Part shown: in pieces, positions 1 through 7,575 of the stretch | Layout of the letters: every line of letters starts with the position of its first letter | Numbering within the stretch: the stretch's first letter is position 1 | DNA from: Deltaproteobacteria bacterium | GTDB taxonomy: Bacteria; Desulfobacterota; BSN033; UBA1163 | Direction: 5' to 3' | DNA length: 14,965 nt | Assembly (NCBI GenBank): GCA_016875255.1 | Contig: VGRU01000067.1 | Span: forward strand, 1-14,965 | Position numbers and translations under genes: made by a program | The notes under the pieces: model-generated | What the model saw: only the letters and a program-made list of their open reading frames with translations | Told to the model about the DNA's origin: nothing | The model's database searches: none

Positions 1-1746
1 ACCCTGGCAGATCGCCTCATTCAAATTACCGGTATGGTCAATGAACGAAACTTCAAAGACCAGATCCTCGACAATATGGACATTGAGCGTGAGCGCGGGA
101 TCACCATCAAGAGCCAGGCCATAGCCCTTCCCTATCATGCGGAAGACGGGGAGGAGTATGTCCTCAATCTAATCGACACGCCGGGTCATGTCGATTTTTC
201 TTATGAGGTTTCCCGCTCCCTGGCCTCTTGCGAAGGCGTCCTTCTTCTGATTGATGCGGCCCAGGGCGTGCAGGCTCAGACGATTGCCAATCTCTATCTG
301 GCCATGGAAAATAACCTGGAGATCATTCCGGTCATCAATAAGATCGATCTTCCCACGGCGGATGTGGACCGGGTGATCGAGCAGATCGACTCGGAGTTGG
401 GACTGGACGCTTTCAGCGCTCTAAAATGTTCGGCCAAGGAAGGAATAGGAATCGAAGAGATACTGGAAGCCATTGTCAAGAGAATTCCTCCTCCGAAAGG
501 CAACCCCGAAGGGCCGCTTGCGGCTTTGATCTTCGATGCCCAGTATGATCCTTTCCGTGGAACAGTTATCCACTGCCGCGTCTTTGATGGAACCGTGAAG
601 CCTGGAGATTTTATTCGTTTGATGTTCAATCAGGAGGCTTATAAGGTCGAGGAGGTGGGACGATTCCTGCTTGCCAGAGAAAAACGGGACCGAATCTCCG
701 CAGGAGAGGTGGGTTACATCTTCGCAGGCGTCAAGACAGTTTCGGATGTCCACATCGGCGATACGATCACGCTCGATGAACGGCCCTGCGACAAGCCCCT
801 CCCCGGCTTTAAGGAATTCAAACCCGTGGTCTTCTCTTCGATCTATCCCATCGCTCCGGAAGACTATGAAGACCTGGCTGTTGCCCTTGAAAAATATTTG
901 TTGAATGATGCGGCCTTCGTCTATCAGAAAGATTCATCCATCGCCCTGGGACAGGGATTCCGGTGCGGGTTTTTAGGCCTTCTTCATCTCGAAATCGTCC
1001 AGGAAAGGGTGGAACGGGAATACGATCTCTCCATCATCCTCTCCGTTCCGAGCGTCCGTTACCGGTTTACATTGAAGGACGGAAGCGTCATGTTCGTTGA
1101 TAATCCTGCTCACTACCCGAATCCCCTTTCTATTGAAAAAGGAGAAGAGCCCTATATTCGCGCCATGCTGCTTTTTCCGGAGAGATATCTCGGCTCCGTG
1201 ATGAAACTCTGCATGGAGAAGCGAGGGGAAAACTCAAAGCTTGGTTACCTGGGGCCAGGCCGCATTGAATTGACTTATGAGATGCCCCTGGCTGAAGTAA
1301 TTTATGATTTTTATGATCGTTTCAAATCCATCACCCAGGGATATGGGTCTTTTGATTACGAAGTCATTGATTACAGAGAAAGCACCCTGGTCCTGGTGGA
1401 CATCCTGGTCAATGGCGAAAAAGTGGACGCCCTGTCGCAAATTGCCCACCGCGATCAGGCCCGTCCCCGGGCCCTCAGAGCCTGTGAAAGGTTGAAGGAA
1501 GAGATTCCCCGGCAGATGTTTAAGATAGCGATTCAAGGAGCGATCGGGGGAGAGATCATCGCCCGTACGACGATCTCTCCCTTTCGTAAGGATGTGACCG
1601 CAAAGTGCTACGGCGGCGATATCACCCGGAAGCGAAAGCTTCTCGAGAAGCAGAAGAAAGGAAAAAAGAGGATGAAGACGATCGGGTCGGTCTCCATCCC
1701 CCAGAGCGCTTTTCTTGCGGTTTTAAAATCGGACACAGATAGTTGA
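1..1746 (+). CDS. lepA: Elongation factor 4 (LepA), 5' end missing
   Basis: LepA is a ribosome-binding translational GTPase of the EF-G class that acts on stalled or misassembled ribosomes. The frame is open from base 1, and the first codons (TLADRLIQITG) are those that directly follow the P-loop GKS in this family, so about 18-20 N-terminal residues lie outside the window. Visible GTPase motifs are RGITIKS (G2), DTPGHVDF (G3), NKID (G4) and SAKEG (G5). EF-G-like domains follow, then the LepA-specific C-terminal domain with the conserved TTISPFRKDVTAKCYGGDIT block and the lysine-rich KRMK...IPQSAFLAVL end. The 581 visible codons fit a protein of about 600 residues. The stop is TGA. An internal ATG at base 34 is not the real start. 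Identification is secure. Confidence 0.98.
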   Translation, partial: TLADRLIQITGMVNERNFKDQILDNMDIERERGITIKSQAIALPYHAEDGEEYVLNLIDTPGHVDFSYEVSRSLASCEGVLLLIDAAQGVQAQTIANLYLAMENNLEIIPVINKIDLPTADVDRVIEQIDSELGLDAFSALKCSAKEGIGIEEILEAIVKRIPPPKGNPEGPLAALIFDAQYDPFRGTVIHCRVFDGTVKPGDFIRLMFNQEAYKVEEVGRFLLAREKRDRISAGEVGYIFAGVKTVSDVHIGDTITLDERPCDKPLPGFKEFKPVVFSSIYPIAPEDYEDLAVALEKYLLNDAAFVYQKDSSIALGQGFRCGFLGLLHLEIVQERVEREYDLSIILSVPSVRYRFTLKDGSVMFVDNPAHYPNPLSIEKGEEPYIRAMLLFPERYLGSVMKLCMEKRGENSKLGYLGPGRIELTYEMPLAEVIYDFYDRFKSITQGYGSFDYEVIDYRESTLVLVDILVNGEKVDALSQIAHRDQARPRALRACERLKEEIPRQMFKIAIQGAIGGEIIARTTISPFRKDVTAKCYGGDITRKRKLLEKQKKGKKRMKTIGSVSIPQSAFLAVLKSDTDS

Positions 1747-1968
1747 TTTAAATCCGAAGCACGAAATCCGGGCGAAGCGTCCAGCAGGACCAATTCGAAA
1801 CAATTTCAAATGACCAAATATCAAATGTTCTAAACAAGACAGTTTAAAAGTTTTGAATTTTGAAAATTCAGATTTGTTTCGGATTTCGATATTCGAGTTT
1901 CGAATTTTCCAAACTCTCAACACGTGCTTGGATTTAAGACTATACTGGGTTAGGCAGGCCCAAACTCG
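1747..1968. repeat. AT-rich inverted-repeat intergenic element between lepA and hemW
   Basis: This gap is AT-rich and full of variants of TTCGAAA, TTTCAAA and GAAATCCG. GAAATCCG at 1763-1770 has its reverse complement CGGATTTC at 1880-1887, and a near-perfect palindrome (GAATTTT-G-AAAATTC) sits at 1855-1869. The folded-back layout suggests a non-coding repetitive element rather than a decayed gene. I see no T-run terminator. A TATACT hexamer at 1941-1946 could be the -10 of hemW, but I find no convincing -35 box upstream of it. Confidence 0.45.
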
Positions 1969-3099
1969 ATGGATCCACTAAAAACATCTGGTCTTTACAT
2001 CCACATTCCTTTTTGCCTGAGCAAATGTCCCTATTGTGATTTCTATTCGTCAACCTCCATCTCTGCTGCCCCTGATTTTTTAAATGGCCTCTCAAAAGAG
2101 ATGGAGATGTATCGTCACCAATTCAATCCTATCGACACAGTCTACATCGGCGGCGGAACCCCCTCTCTTCTCAGCCCCGAACAGTTAGAAAACATCCTTA
2201 CAAAAGTACGGAAAAATTTTGATCTGATCTCGGATGCAGAAATAACCATCGAGGCTAACCCCGCTGACCTCAATCAATCCTTCCTTGAATCGGTGCGAGA
2301 GATTGGCATCAATCGAATCAATATCGGAGTCCAATCCTTTGATGAAAAGGCGCTTGGCTTTCTGGGAAGAAGGCACTCCGTTAAGGAGGCGATTTCAGCC
2401 GTTGAGGCCCCGAGAAAAGCAGGATTCGAAAATATAGGACTCGATTTGATTTACGGTGTCCCGGGGCAGGGGATTGGGGTGTGGCTCAATACTTTGAAAC
2501 AGGGTATTGCTTTTTCACCGGAGCATCTCTCCTGTTATCAATTAACGCTTGAACCTAAAACGCCATTGGGAAGAAGGTGGCAGGCAGGAGAATTTTCCGC
2601 CCCCGGAGAAGAATTGCAGTATGAATTTTTTATGAAGACATCCGAATTCCTGGAAGAGGCCGGCTATATCCATTATGAGGTGTCGAACTTTGCAAGAGGA
2701 ATGGAGCATGCCTCAAAACACAACCAAAAATATTGGGATCATTCCCCTTTTCTCGGCCTTGGTCCTTCAGCCCATTCCTTCCATGGAAATCAACGCTGGT
2801 GGAACCATCGCTCCCTTGATGAATACCTTGTGACCATTAACAGAGGAAATTTTCCTATCCAAGGGACAGAGGCCCTTACGTTGGAACAGCTCCGGTTGGA
2901 AGCGATCTACCTCAGCCTTCGGACGAAAAGGGGAGTGTACCTCGAGGACTTCAAGAATCAGTATGCTTACGATCTCTTCACCGAAAAAAAAGAACTATTG
3001 GCAAAATTAGAAGAAGAAGGATTCATCTCCATCCGGGATGGCTTTCTCTATCCCACACAGACCGGCCTTGCCATCGCCGATAGCCTTTCGTTGATTTAG
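1969..3099 (+). CDS. hemW: Radical SAM heme chaperone HemW
   Basis: HemW is a radical SAM protein of the HemN superfamily that binds heme and is thought to insert it into respiratory enzymes. It is often misnamed coproporphyrinogen III oxidase. The 376-residue length is typical. The [4Fe-4S] motif is C16-LSK-C20-PY-C23 within IHIPFCLSKCPYCDF. The SAM-binding GGGTP lies at residues 61-65, followed by NIGVQSF, DLIYGVPGQ and the family signature HNQKYW...GLGPSAHSF. The N-terminal region that distinguishes true HemN is absent, which supports HemW. The ATG has a weak AGGCAGG-type site about ten bases upstream. The gene stands between two sizeable gaps and is probably transcribed alone. Confidence 0.95.
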   Translation: MDPLKTSGLYIHIPFCLSKCPYCDFYSSTSISAAPDFLNGLSKEMEMYRHQFNPIDTVYIGGGTPSLLSPEQLENILTKVRKNFDLISDAEITIEANPADLNQSFLESVREIGINRINIGVQSFDEKALGFLGRRHSVKEAISAVEAPRKAGFENIGLDLIYGVPGQGIGVWLNTLKQGIAFSPEHLSCYQLTLEPKTPLGRRWQAGEFSAPGEELQYEFFMKTSEFLEEAGYIHYEVSNFARGMEHASKHNQKYWDHSPFLGLGPSAHSFHGNQRWWNHRSLDEYLVTINRGNFPIQGTEALTLEQLRLEAIYLSLRTKRGVYLEDFKNQYAYDLFTEKKELLAKLEEEGFISIRDGFLYPTQTGLAIADSLSLI

Positions 3100-3350
3100 A
3101 TTATGCAGAAAAACCATTAAATCTTAGGGAGTGGAAAAAAATTCTTTCTCTGCCGATCGGGAATGAGAAGAAGGATTGGATACTTTCTAAGAATCTAAAG
3201 GCTCGTTGGATTGACTTAAGTTGTTTGAAACTTCCTGCAACAAATAGTAGCGCCCCCTTATTTGAAAACACCTACGCTGGTTTGATAAAAAAACACACCC
3301 TTCGTCCTTTCTGCCCTAACCCTCAAAATATGATAACTAATCATCCTTAA
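3084..3350 (+). pseudogene. Startless open frame after hemW, possible gene remnant
   Basis: A frame different from hemW stays open for 88 codons, from just inside the hemW 3' end to a TAA at 3348-3350. It has no usable start codon near its beginning. The middle part (NLREWKKILSLP, KARWIDLSCLKLP) looks protein-like in composition, while the end is less so. I do not recognise a family. It may be the 3' remnant of a displaced gene or chance openness in AT-rich DNA. The rest of the 3100-3473 gap holds only a weak possible promoter. Confidence 0.2.
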
Positions 3351-3357
3351 ACTCTTC

Positions 3358-3387
3358 TTGACTACTTTGCAAAAATTCTGGTAGGTT
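3358..3387 (+). promoter_or_regulatory. Possible sigma-70 promoter of the HDOD gene
   Basis: TTGACT at 3358-3363 is followed after 18 bases by TAGGTT at 3382-3387. The -35 is good and the -10 weak. It lies about 85 bases before the gene start, which fits a short leader. Confidence 0.3.
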
Positions 3388-3473
3388 CTTATCAAAACGG
3401 AGACATCCATTTTAGTACCCTTTGGTGCCAAGTTGGGAGAGTTCTTCCAATAGGTGGAGAAGGAGGAATGGAA

Positions 3474-4355
3474 ATGGTCGGGGAAGACGTAATCATCGAA
3501 AATCAAAAAGATTCGGATCTCTTTAAAGATATTGAAGAGAAGGTATTAAAAGAGTTCCATTGGGGAGTCGATCTCAAGTGCTTAGAAGTTCTTGACGGCA
3601 ACGAGACCACCCCTGATCAGATCGAACTTCTTAAAGAAAAGCTAAGCCAAGAAATGTTGACCCGTTTATTTGGCATGGCAAATTCTGTCTACTACGGGAA
3701 ATTGCGTAAAGGAGAAATTTCAACATTCCATGAGGTTGTCTTACGGCTGGGTATGGTCTATACCAAAACTTTCATCATCGCCTCCTCTCTGTTTTCTTTG
3801 GTTCCCGGTAAGGGTGCAGAGATCTTCGCTGCACGGAGTTTTGCTACCTCGATCCTGGCGAGAATCCTGGGACAAAAATTAGGTTTTAGAAGCGAGGAGG
3901 TACAAAAAGCAGAATTAGGTGGGTTATTCTTCGATGTAGGGAGAATCGTCATTTATATTTATCAAACCTTCCACAGCAAGCAACCGTTGGAAGAACGGTT
4001 TATCGAAGCCTACCATCCTTACTTGGGAGTTGAAATCATCCGACAATTCGAATTGCCTGAGTTTCTGAAGGAAATCATTTCTCCACATCCCTTTTCGTTA
4101 CATGACGAGAGTTTCTCTATTTCCGCCATCGTGGATTTAGCCTATGCCATTGTGGACCGAAGCTTTATCAGAAACGAAAAACTCATCATTCAATCCCCTC
4201 TGCCGGACAAAGAAGGTTTTGTGATTCATACCCTCGGCTCGATGATTTCTGATGAATTCAGCACCATAGGGTTGGGACGCTATCTGGAACTGATTCCGTC
4301 CCTCTCAGACAGAGAACTACGCCTGCAAGCAAGAGCAAAATCAGACGAAAAGTAA
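3474..4355 (+). CDS. HDOD domain signalling protein
   Basis: HDOD domains are relatives of HD phosphohydrolases, found in bacterial signal-transduction proteins and often linked to chemotaxis, cyclic-di-GMP or stress control. Hallmarks visible here are LFGMANSVYYG near residue 70, the GGLFFDVG segment near residue 150, which corresponds to the GLLHDIG motif of active HD enzymes with the His replaced by Phe, and HPYLGVEIIRQFELPEFLKEIISPH. A metal-dependent hydrolase activity is therefore unlikely. No receiver, GAF or EAL domain is attached. Two ATGs compete: the one at 3474 lies seven bases after AGGAGG (3461-3466), while the one at 3468 is only one base from it but has GGAG further back. I prefer 3474 (293 residues). 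The gene is monocistronic in appearance and its role is unknown. Confidence 0.85.
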   Translation: MVGEDVIIENQKDSDLFKDIEEKVLKEFHWGVDLKCLEVLDGNETTPDQIELLKEKLSQEMLTRLFGMANSVYYGKLRKGEISTFHEVVLRLGMVYTKTFIIASSLFSLVPGKGAEIFAARSFATSILARILGQKLGFRSEEVQKAELGGLFFDVGRIVIYIYQTFHSKQPLEERFIEAYHPYLGVEIIRQFELPEFLKEIISPHPFSLHDESFSISAIVDLAYAIVDRSFIRNEKLIIQSPLPDKEGFVIHTLGSMISDEFSTIGLGRYLELIPSLSDRELRLQARAKSDEK

Positions 4356-4780
4356 TCCCAATCGACATCACCCCTTTTAAGAAACTCATATCCTATTTCT
4401 TATCCGATCCCGGCTCATCAAATTCTGTGATGAGTATAGATAAGCCTTCTTTGCTTCTCATCTTGCGAGAGTGCTGCTCGTGGCAAAAAAAACAGAAGCA
4501 TCCACTTTTCCTACGAGAGGATTCTCTTTGGTTCTGATATTCGTTTTGGAAAAATGAAGTTCCACGGACATGGTCCCTAAGAACCGGCGCGTTATTCTAC
4601 GGCAAGCGAAATCTGCCGAAGCCTGGAAAAATATTTCACCCAAAAATGGAAAAGATTTTCCACAAAACGGCAAACCGCTTCACTTTTTTGGATGGTTGAT
4701 TTGTGGCTTAAGAGTTTCAAGAATATCTAACTCATTGAAGAGAAAAGCAATTTGATATAGTTTCTTAAGGTATAGGGAAT
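4356..4780. other. Intergenic region with two dyads, no convincing gene
   Basis: This AT-rich stretch separates the HDOD gene from the sigma-54 promoter. It contains a 7-bp inverted repeat (CTCATCA/TGATGAG, 4414-4434, 7-base loop) without a T-run, and a near-perfect dyad TGGAAAA-GA-TTTTCCA at 4647-4662. The second dyad lies about 130 bases upstream of the sigma-54 promoter, the usual distance range for an enhancer-binding activator site, but nothing identifies the protein. A 61-codon open frame starting at 4570 has no ribosome binding site and no protein-like features. Confidence 0.3.
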
Positions 4781-4781
4781 A

Positions 4782-4795
4782 GGCACGGATTTTGC
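4782..4795 (+). promoter_or_regulatory. Sigma-54 (RpoN) promoter, -24/-12 type
   Basis: The sequence GGCAC-GGATT-TTGC matches the -24/-12 consensus TGGCAC-N5-TTGC except for the base before GG (A instead of T). The invariant GG (4782-4783) and GC (4794-4795) are ten bases apart, as required. Transcription should start near 4807, only a few bases before the ATG at 4811. Sigma-54 promoters need an ATP-dependent enhancer-binding protein, so the downstream genes are probably conditionally expressed. Confidence 0.7.
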
Positions 4796-4810
4796 GGTAT
4801 TCTTCCTTTT

Positions 4811-5074
4811 ATGAAGACAGTAGACGAAGTTGTGGCAGAGTGGAGCAAAGAGGAAAGAGAACGGTTAAAGGACCTCATTAAGGACTGTCGGGAGAGAGAA
4901 AAAGAACTAATAGAAAACTCAAGACGTTCAAGAGAGAATCTGATCGAACTCACCGACTCCCTGACCTCCCTTTTCTCTAACTCATGTGGAATCAGGGAAA
5001 AAGCCAACGAAATAGGGGATGCCCTATTAGGGGTTTACCTTCGACTCCATAGAAAGAAGATGCCGGCAGCATGA
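4811..5074 (+). CDS. Small highly charged helical protein, sigma-54-driven
   Basis: I do not recognise a family. The 87-residue product is strongly charged and predicted to be almost wholly helical. Residues 10-50 are rich in Glu, Arg and Lys with spaced Leu and Ile, suggesting a coiled coil, followed by a second helix ending in a basic tail. There is no signal peptide or membrane segment. The sigma-54 promoter places the transcript start about four bases before this ATG, so translation would be leaderless. Alternatively it could begin at the in-frame GTG at codon 8 (4832), preceded by GACGAAG. The stop overlaps the next ATG (ATGA), implying translational coupling. Size, helicity and sigma-54 control would suit a flagellar or secretion accessory protein, but that is a guess. 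Confidence 0.6.
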   Translation: MKTVDEVVAEWSKEERERLKDLIKDCREREKELIENSRRSRENLIELTDSLTSLFSNSCGIREKANEIGDALLGVYLRLHRKKMPAA

Positions 5075-5397
5075 GATTCTTACCTATCCTTCATGGGAGC
5101 GCTTCAACTCCAGCGTCATACGGTTTCCGGAACGGAGAGATTGGTTCCTCCATCCCTGACCGGTCACTCCTTCGACCCTCCGGCATCGATCCAAGGAGAT
5201 ACCTGGAGTCAACCATAAGCCGCACCTCGCGCAGGGGATTTTTTAATATCATCGATCTTAGCTCCTTATGGTCAATCCCTTCCCGTGATTCGGGTTATCA
5301 ACAGGAGAAAGGGATAGCTGCCTATAGAGAAGCCGAGCGATTTCAGACCTTATGCGAAGAAAGTGCATCCCGGGTCATTGACATTTATGTGTGAAGA
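5071..5397 (+). CDS. Hypothetical protein coupled to the small helical protein
   Basis: No family is recognised. The ATG overlaps the preceding stop by four bases (ATGA), the classic arrangement for coupled translation, and this is the main argument that the 108-codon frame is real. The product is rich in Ser and Arg in its first half (GIDPRRYLES, TSRRGFFNIIDLSSLW) and ends in a likely amphipathic helix (AAYREAERFQTLCEESASRVID). There is no clear signal peptide or transmembrane segment. It should share the sigma-54 promoter at 4782. It could also be a non-coding continuation of a monocistronic message. Confidence 0.42.
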
Positions 5398-5708
5398 TTG
5401 ATGCTCCGGACTCTCCATCTTCTCGCCACTTTTTTGACGCACTGCTCTGCCTAAACCGGAAACCATACAACCTGGGTTAGTGGTTTATATCGACGAGAGT
5501 TCAATTGCGTTGGCGTCATAAAGTAAGACATTTCCTTAATCTTCCCAGGGAACGGCAAATTTCACCAGACCATATTTCCGACTGTCAGGTTATAGGCCGA
5601 TGTTCCTCTTGGAACGCAAGTAGGAATCGGAAAACATTCTCTCTGCTGACCGGAAGTTAAAAAAGAGGAAATGCCATTTGGGGGCAGGAAAAGACCCAAA
5701 GAATGATC
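5398..5708. other. Intergenic region with a nested hairpin
   Basis: No credible gene is visible. The clearest structure is a nested dyad: AAACCA (5460-5465) pairs with TGGTTT (5481-5486), and AACC (5469-5472) pairs with GGTT (5475-5478) inside it. No T-run follows, so it is not a typical terminator. The remainder has no recognised riboswitch or repeat. Confidence 0.3.
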
Positions 5709-5738
5709 TTGACTGTCAAAATAATTTAGAAGTTATAC
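5709..5738 (+). promoter_or_regulatory. Possible sigma-70 promoter of vapBC
   Basis: TTGACT (5709-5714), an 18-base spacer and TTATAC (5733-5738) form a moderate promoter about 45 bases before the antitoxin start. Confidence 0.4.
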
Positions 5739-5783
5739 GTTTTCTATAGGTTGTTTAACTTTTTATGGAAAGGTTAGAATTAT

Positions 5784-6011
5784 ATGGCTACTGTTAAAAC
5801 TTTATCGAAAGGCCAGATCGTCATCCCTGCCGAGATGAGAAAGAGATACCATATCGAACCCGGTACGGAGTTACAGGTGATGGAGTACGCAGGGATCATC
5901 TACCTGATCCCCCCTGTTGAAGATCCTGTGAAGGCAGCCTGTGGTCTCTTGCCCCCCAAACCCTCTCTTGCTGAAAAGCTCCTGAAAGAACGGAAGGGCG
6001 AGTTCAAATAA
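5784..6011 (+). CDS. vapB: AbrB/MazE-type antitoxin (VapB)
   Basis: This is a small swapped-hairpin DNA-binding antitoxin that would neutralise the adjacent PIN toxin and repress the pair. The SpoVT/AbrB fold is clear in residues 1-45: TLSKGQIVIPAEMRKRYHIEPGTELQV. The C-terminal part (KPSLAEKLLKERKGE) is the segment that normally wraps around the toxin. At 75 residues it is of usual length and intact. The start is supported by GGAAAGG (5767-5773), ten bases upstream. The TAA overlaps the toxin ATG by one base (TAATG), giving tight coupling. Confidence 0.88.
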   Translation: MATVKTLSKGQIVIPAEMRKRYHIEPGTELQVMEYAGIIYLIPPVEDPVKAACGLLPPKPSLAEKLLKERKGEFK

Positions 6012-6337
6012 TGGAGAAAAGGCCTTATATTTTCGGCAGCCACGCCCTTCTGAAATTCTTCCAAAAAGAGAAGGGGTATGAAAAGGTTGTCCATCTCCTT
6101 CAGGAAATAAGAAAAACCGGTGTCACCAAATATATCAACGCTATTCATCTTGGTGAGATCATCTATTCGACAAAAAAGGAATTTGGCGACCAGAAGAAAT
6201 TGGAGGTTCTTGCAAACATTGAAAGGTTGAACTTCACCATCCTGCCGATCCCCAATCATTTGATATTCCAGGCCGCTGATAAAGTTTTTTCCTTTATTGG
6301 CTTTCAAACGTATGAAGAGACTGCCGTGCTTCCTTGA
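6011..6337 (+). pseudogene. vapC: Degraded PIN-domain toxin (VapC-like)
   Basis: VapC toxins are Mg2+-dependent RNases of the PIN fold with three or four acidic catalytic residues. The opening IFGSHALLKFF aligns with the family pattern (V/I)LDSSALLKFF, so the first catalytic Asp is replaced by Gly; GAC to GGC is a single base change. The central acidic segment AIHLGEIIYS is retained (the family's conserved Glu). After AADKVFSF the expected helix with the third Asp (Y-x-D-x-F) and the C-terminal strands are missing: the frame ends GFQTYEETAVLP after 108 residues instead of about 125-145. It is almost certainly inactive as a nuclease. It might persist as a VapB-binding partner, and an atypical PIN protein cannot be excluded. 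Confidence 0.72.
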
Positions 6338-6362
6338 CATACTACTCCCTTTTTCATATAGT
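6334..6362 (+). promoter_or_regulatory. Strong sigma-70 promoter of the DUF488 operon
   Basis: A consensus TTGACA (6334-6339), a 17-base spacer and TATAGT (6357-6362) form one of the best promoters in the window. The -35 box overlaps the TGA stop of the broken toxin gene. Transcription would start near 6369, leaving a leader of about 97 bases. Confidence 0.7.
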
Positions 6363-6386
6363 TAACCCATCCCAGAGCCGCTAGAT

Positions 6387-6403
6387 CAACTCCACAGGAG
6401 TTG
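6387..6403 (+). promoter_or_regulatory. Perfect hairpin in the DUF488 leader
   Basis: CAACTCC and GGAGTTG form a perfect 7-bp inverted repeat around the loop ACA. It lies 18-34 bases after the predicted transcript start. No T-run follows, so an operator or a stabilising leader hairpin is more likely than a terminator. Confidence 0.45.
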
Positions 6404-6465
6404 TGCCTTGAATCTTATTATCGGACGCAGTGCGCAGAAAGGGTACGGCTCCAGGAAGACTTCGC

Positions 6466-7128
6466 ATGAGTTATAGTGTTATGAACAAAAAACTTTTCAC
6501 AATCGGCTATTCCGGCCGATCAATCGATAATTTAATCGCCCTTCTCGAACACTACAAGATAACGGTGCTGTGCGATGTGCGGTCGGTGCCTTACAGCAGC
6601 CGGAATCCGCAATTCAATCGCGAACTTCTCAAGAAGGAGTTGAAATCTCATGACATTAAGTATGTTTTTCTTGGTGAGGAATTGGGGGCGAGGCCGAAGG
6701 ATCCGTCGTGTTACATCAACGGGAAGGCGCTCTATCAGATGATAGCCGAATCGACCTTGTTTAAGAATGGATTAGAGCGCATCAGGCTCGGCATGCAGAA
6801 AGATTACGTCCTTGCCCTGATGTGCGCCGAAAAAGATCCGATGGCATGCCATCGGTCAATCTTGATATGCAGGAATCTCCGCGATTCTTTAATCGACATT
6901 CGGCACATTATTAATCATAACACCACGGAGACACAAGCAGACTTGGAAAAGCGATTAATTGCGCAATTAAAGCTTTACCCCGATTTGTTCAAGGATACAG
7001 ATCCGAACGCGTTGATCGAGCGCGCATACGAGGTTCAGGGTGACCGGATGGCTTATGTTGAGAAGGCTGAACGGGAACAGGATGAACAACTGGCGGAAAC
7101 GGTGAGAGAAGAACATGAATGGTATTAA
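6466..7128 (+). CDS. DUF488 family protein (long type)
   Basis: DUF488 is a widespread family without an established biochemical role. Family hallmarks, numbered from the chosen start, are TIGYSGR (12-18), CDVRSVPYSSR (36-46), GEELGARP (70-77) and the Cys/His cluster MCAEKDPMACHRS with C120, C128, H129 and R130. These conserved Cys, Asp, Arg and His residues look like a catalytic or ligand-binding set. The last 60 residues are a charged helical tail. The ATG at 6466 follows AGGAAG (6453-6458) at seven bases; the GTG at 6430 and the ATG at 6481 are less likely. The 220-residue protein overlaps the next gene by 14 bases, so the two are coupled. The family call is firm; the function is not known. 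Confidence 0.88.
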   Translation: MSYSVMNKKLFTIGYSGRSIDNLIALLEHYKITVLCDVRSVPYSSRNPQFNRELLKKELKSHDIKYVFLGEELGARPKDPSCYINGKALYQMIAESTLFKNGLERIRLGMQKDYVLALMCAEKDPMACHRSILICRNLRDSLIDIRHIINHNTTETQADLEKRLIAQLKLYPDLFKDTDPNALIERAYEVQGDRMAYVEKAEREQDEQLAETVREEHEWY

Positions 7129-7561
7129 GATTTATACGATCGGTTTCACCAAGACCTCTGCGGAGGAGTTCTTCGGTAAGTTGATCAAAGCCGGCGTCAG
7201 AAAAATCGTCGACGCGCGATTGAACAACAGCTCACAACTTGCAGGCTTTGCAAAGAAGGATGACCTTAAATATTTCTTGCAGGCAATAGGAAACATTGAT
7301 TATATCCATATGTCTCTATTGGCACCGAGCGAGGAAATCCTTGCTGAATATAAAAACAAAAAGGGCGACTGGCATACCTACGAAAAAAAGTTTCTGGCCC
7401 TTATGGAGGAAAGGCGGATCGAAAACGTTGTCAGTCCGGACGAACTGGATCGGACGTGCCTGCTGTGCAGTGAGCATCTTCCAAACCATTGCCACCGGCG
7501 TCTTGTAGCTGAGTATTTGAAAAATAAATGGGGTAATGTAGAAATTGAACATCTCGTTTGA
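7115..7561 (+). CDS. DUF488 family protein (short type)
   Basis: This is a second, clearly different DUF488 member of 148 residues. It has YTIGFTKTSAEEFF at the start, VDARLNNSSQLAGFAK (32-47), the LAPSEE segment and the terminal LLCSEHLPNHCHRRLVAEYL with C118, C126, H127 and R128. The VDxR and CHR motifs correspond to those of its neighbour, but the LNNxSQLAGF block marks another subfamily, so this is not a recent duplicate. It begins inside the end of the preceding gene and its TGA is 14 bases before the next ATG. A heteromeric complex with its neighbour is a reasonable inference, not shown. Confidence 0.9.
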   Translation: MNGIKIYTIGFTKTSAEEFFGKLIKAGVRKIVDARLNNSSQLAGFAKKDDLKYFLQAIGNIDYIHMSLLAPSEEILAEYKNKKGDWHTYEKKFLALMEERRIENVVSPDELDRTCLLCSEHLPNHCHRRLVAEYLKNKWGNVEIEHLV

Positions 7562-7575
7562 AAAGGTGGTCTATC

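Noticed and set aside
4570..4755. 61-codon plus-strand frame in the gap before the sigma-54 promoter
   Set aside because: No ribosome binding site, no conserved motif, low-complexity Lys/Asn-rich start that follows A-rich DNA.
5460..5486. Nested hairpin as a terminator or riboswitch
   Set aside because: No T-run follows and no conserved riboswitch core is visible; kept only as a structural note.
5900..6340. 146-codon minus-strand frame across vapBC
   Set aside because: It lies opposite clear VapB and VapC-like coding sequence and shows no motif of its own.
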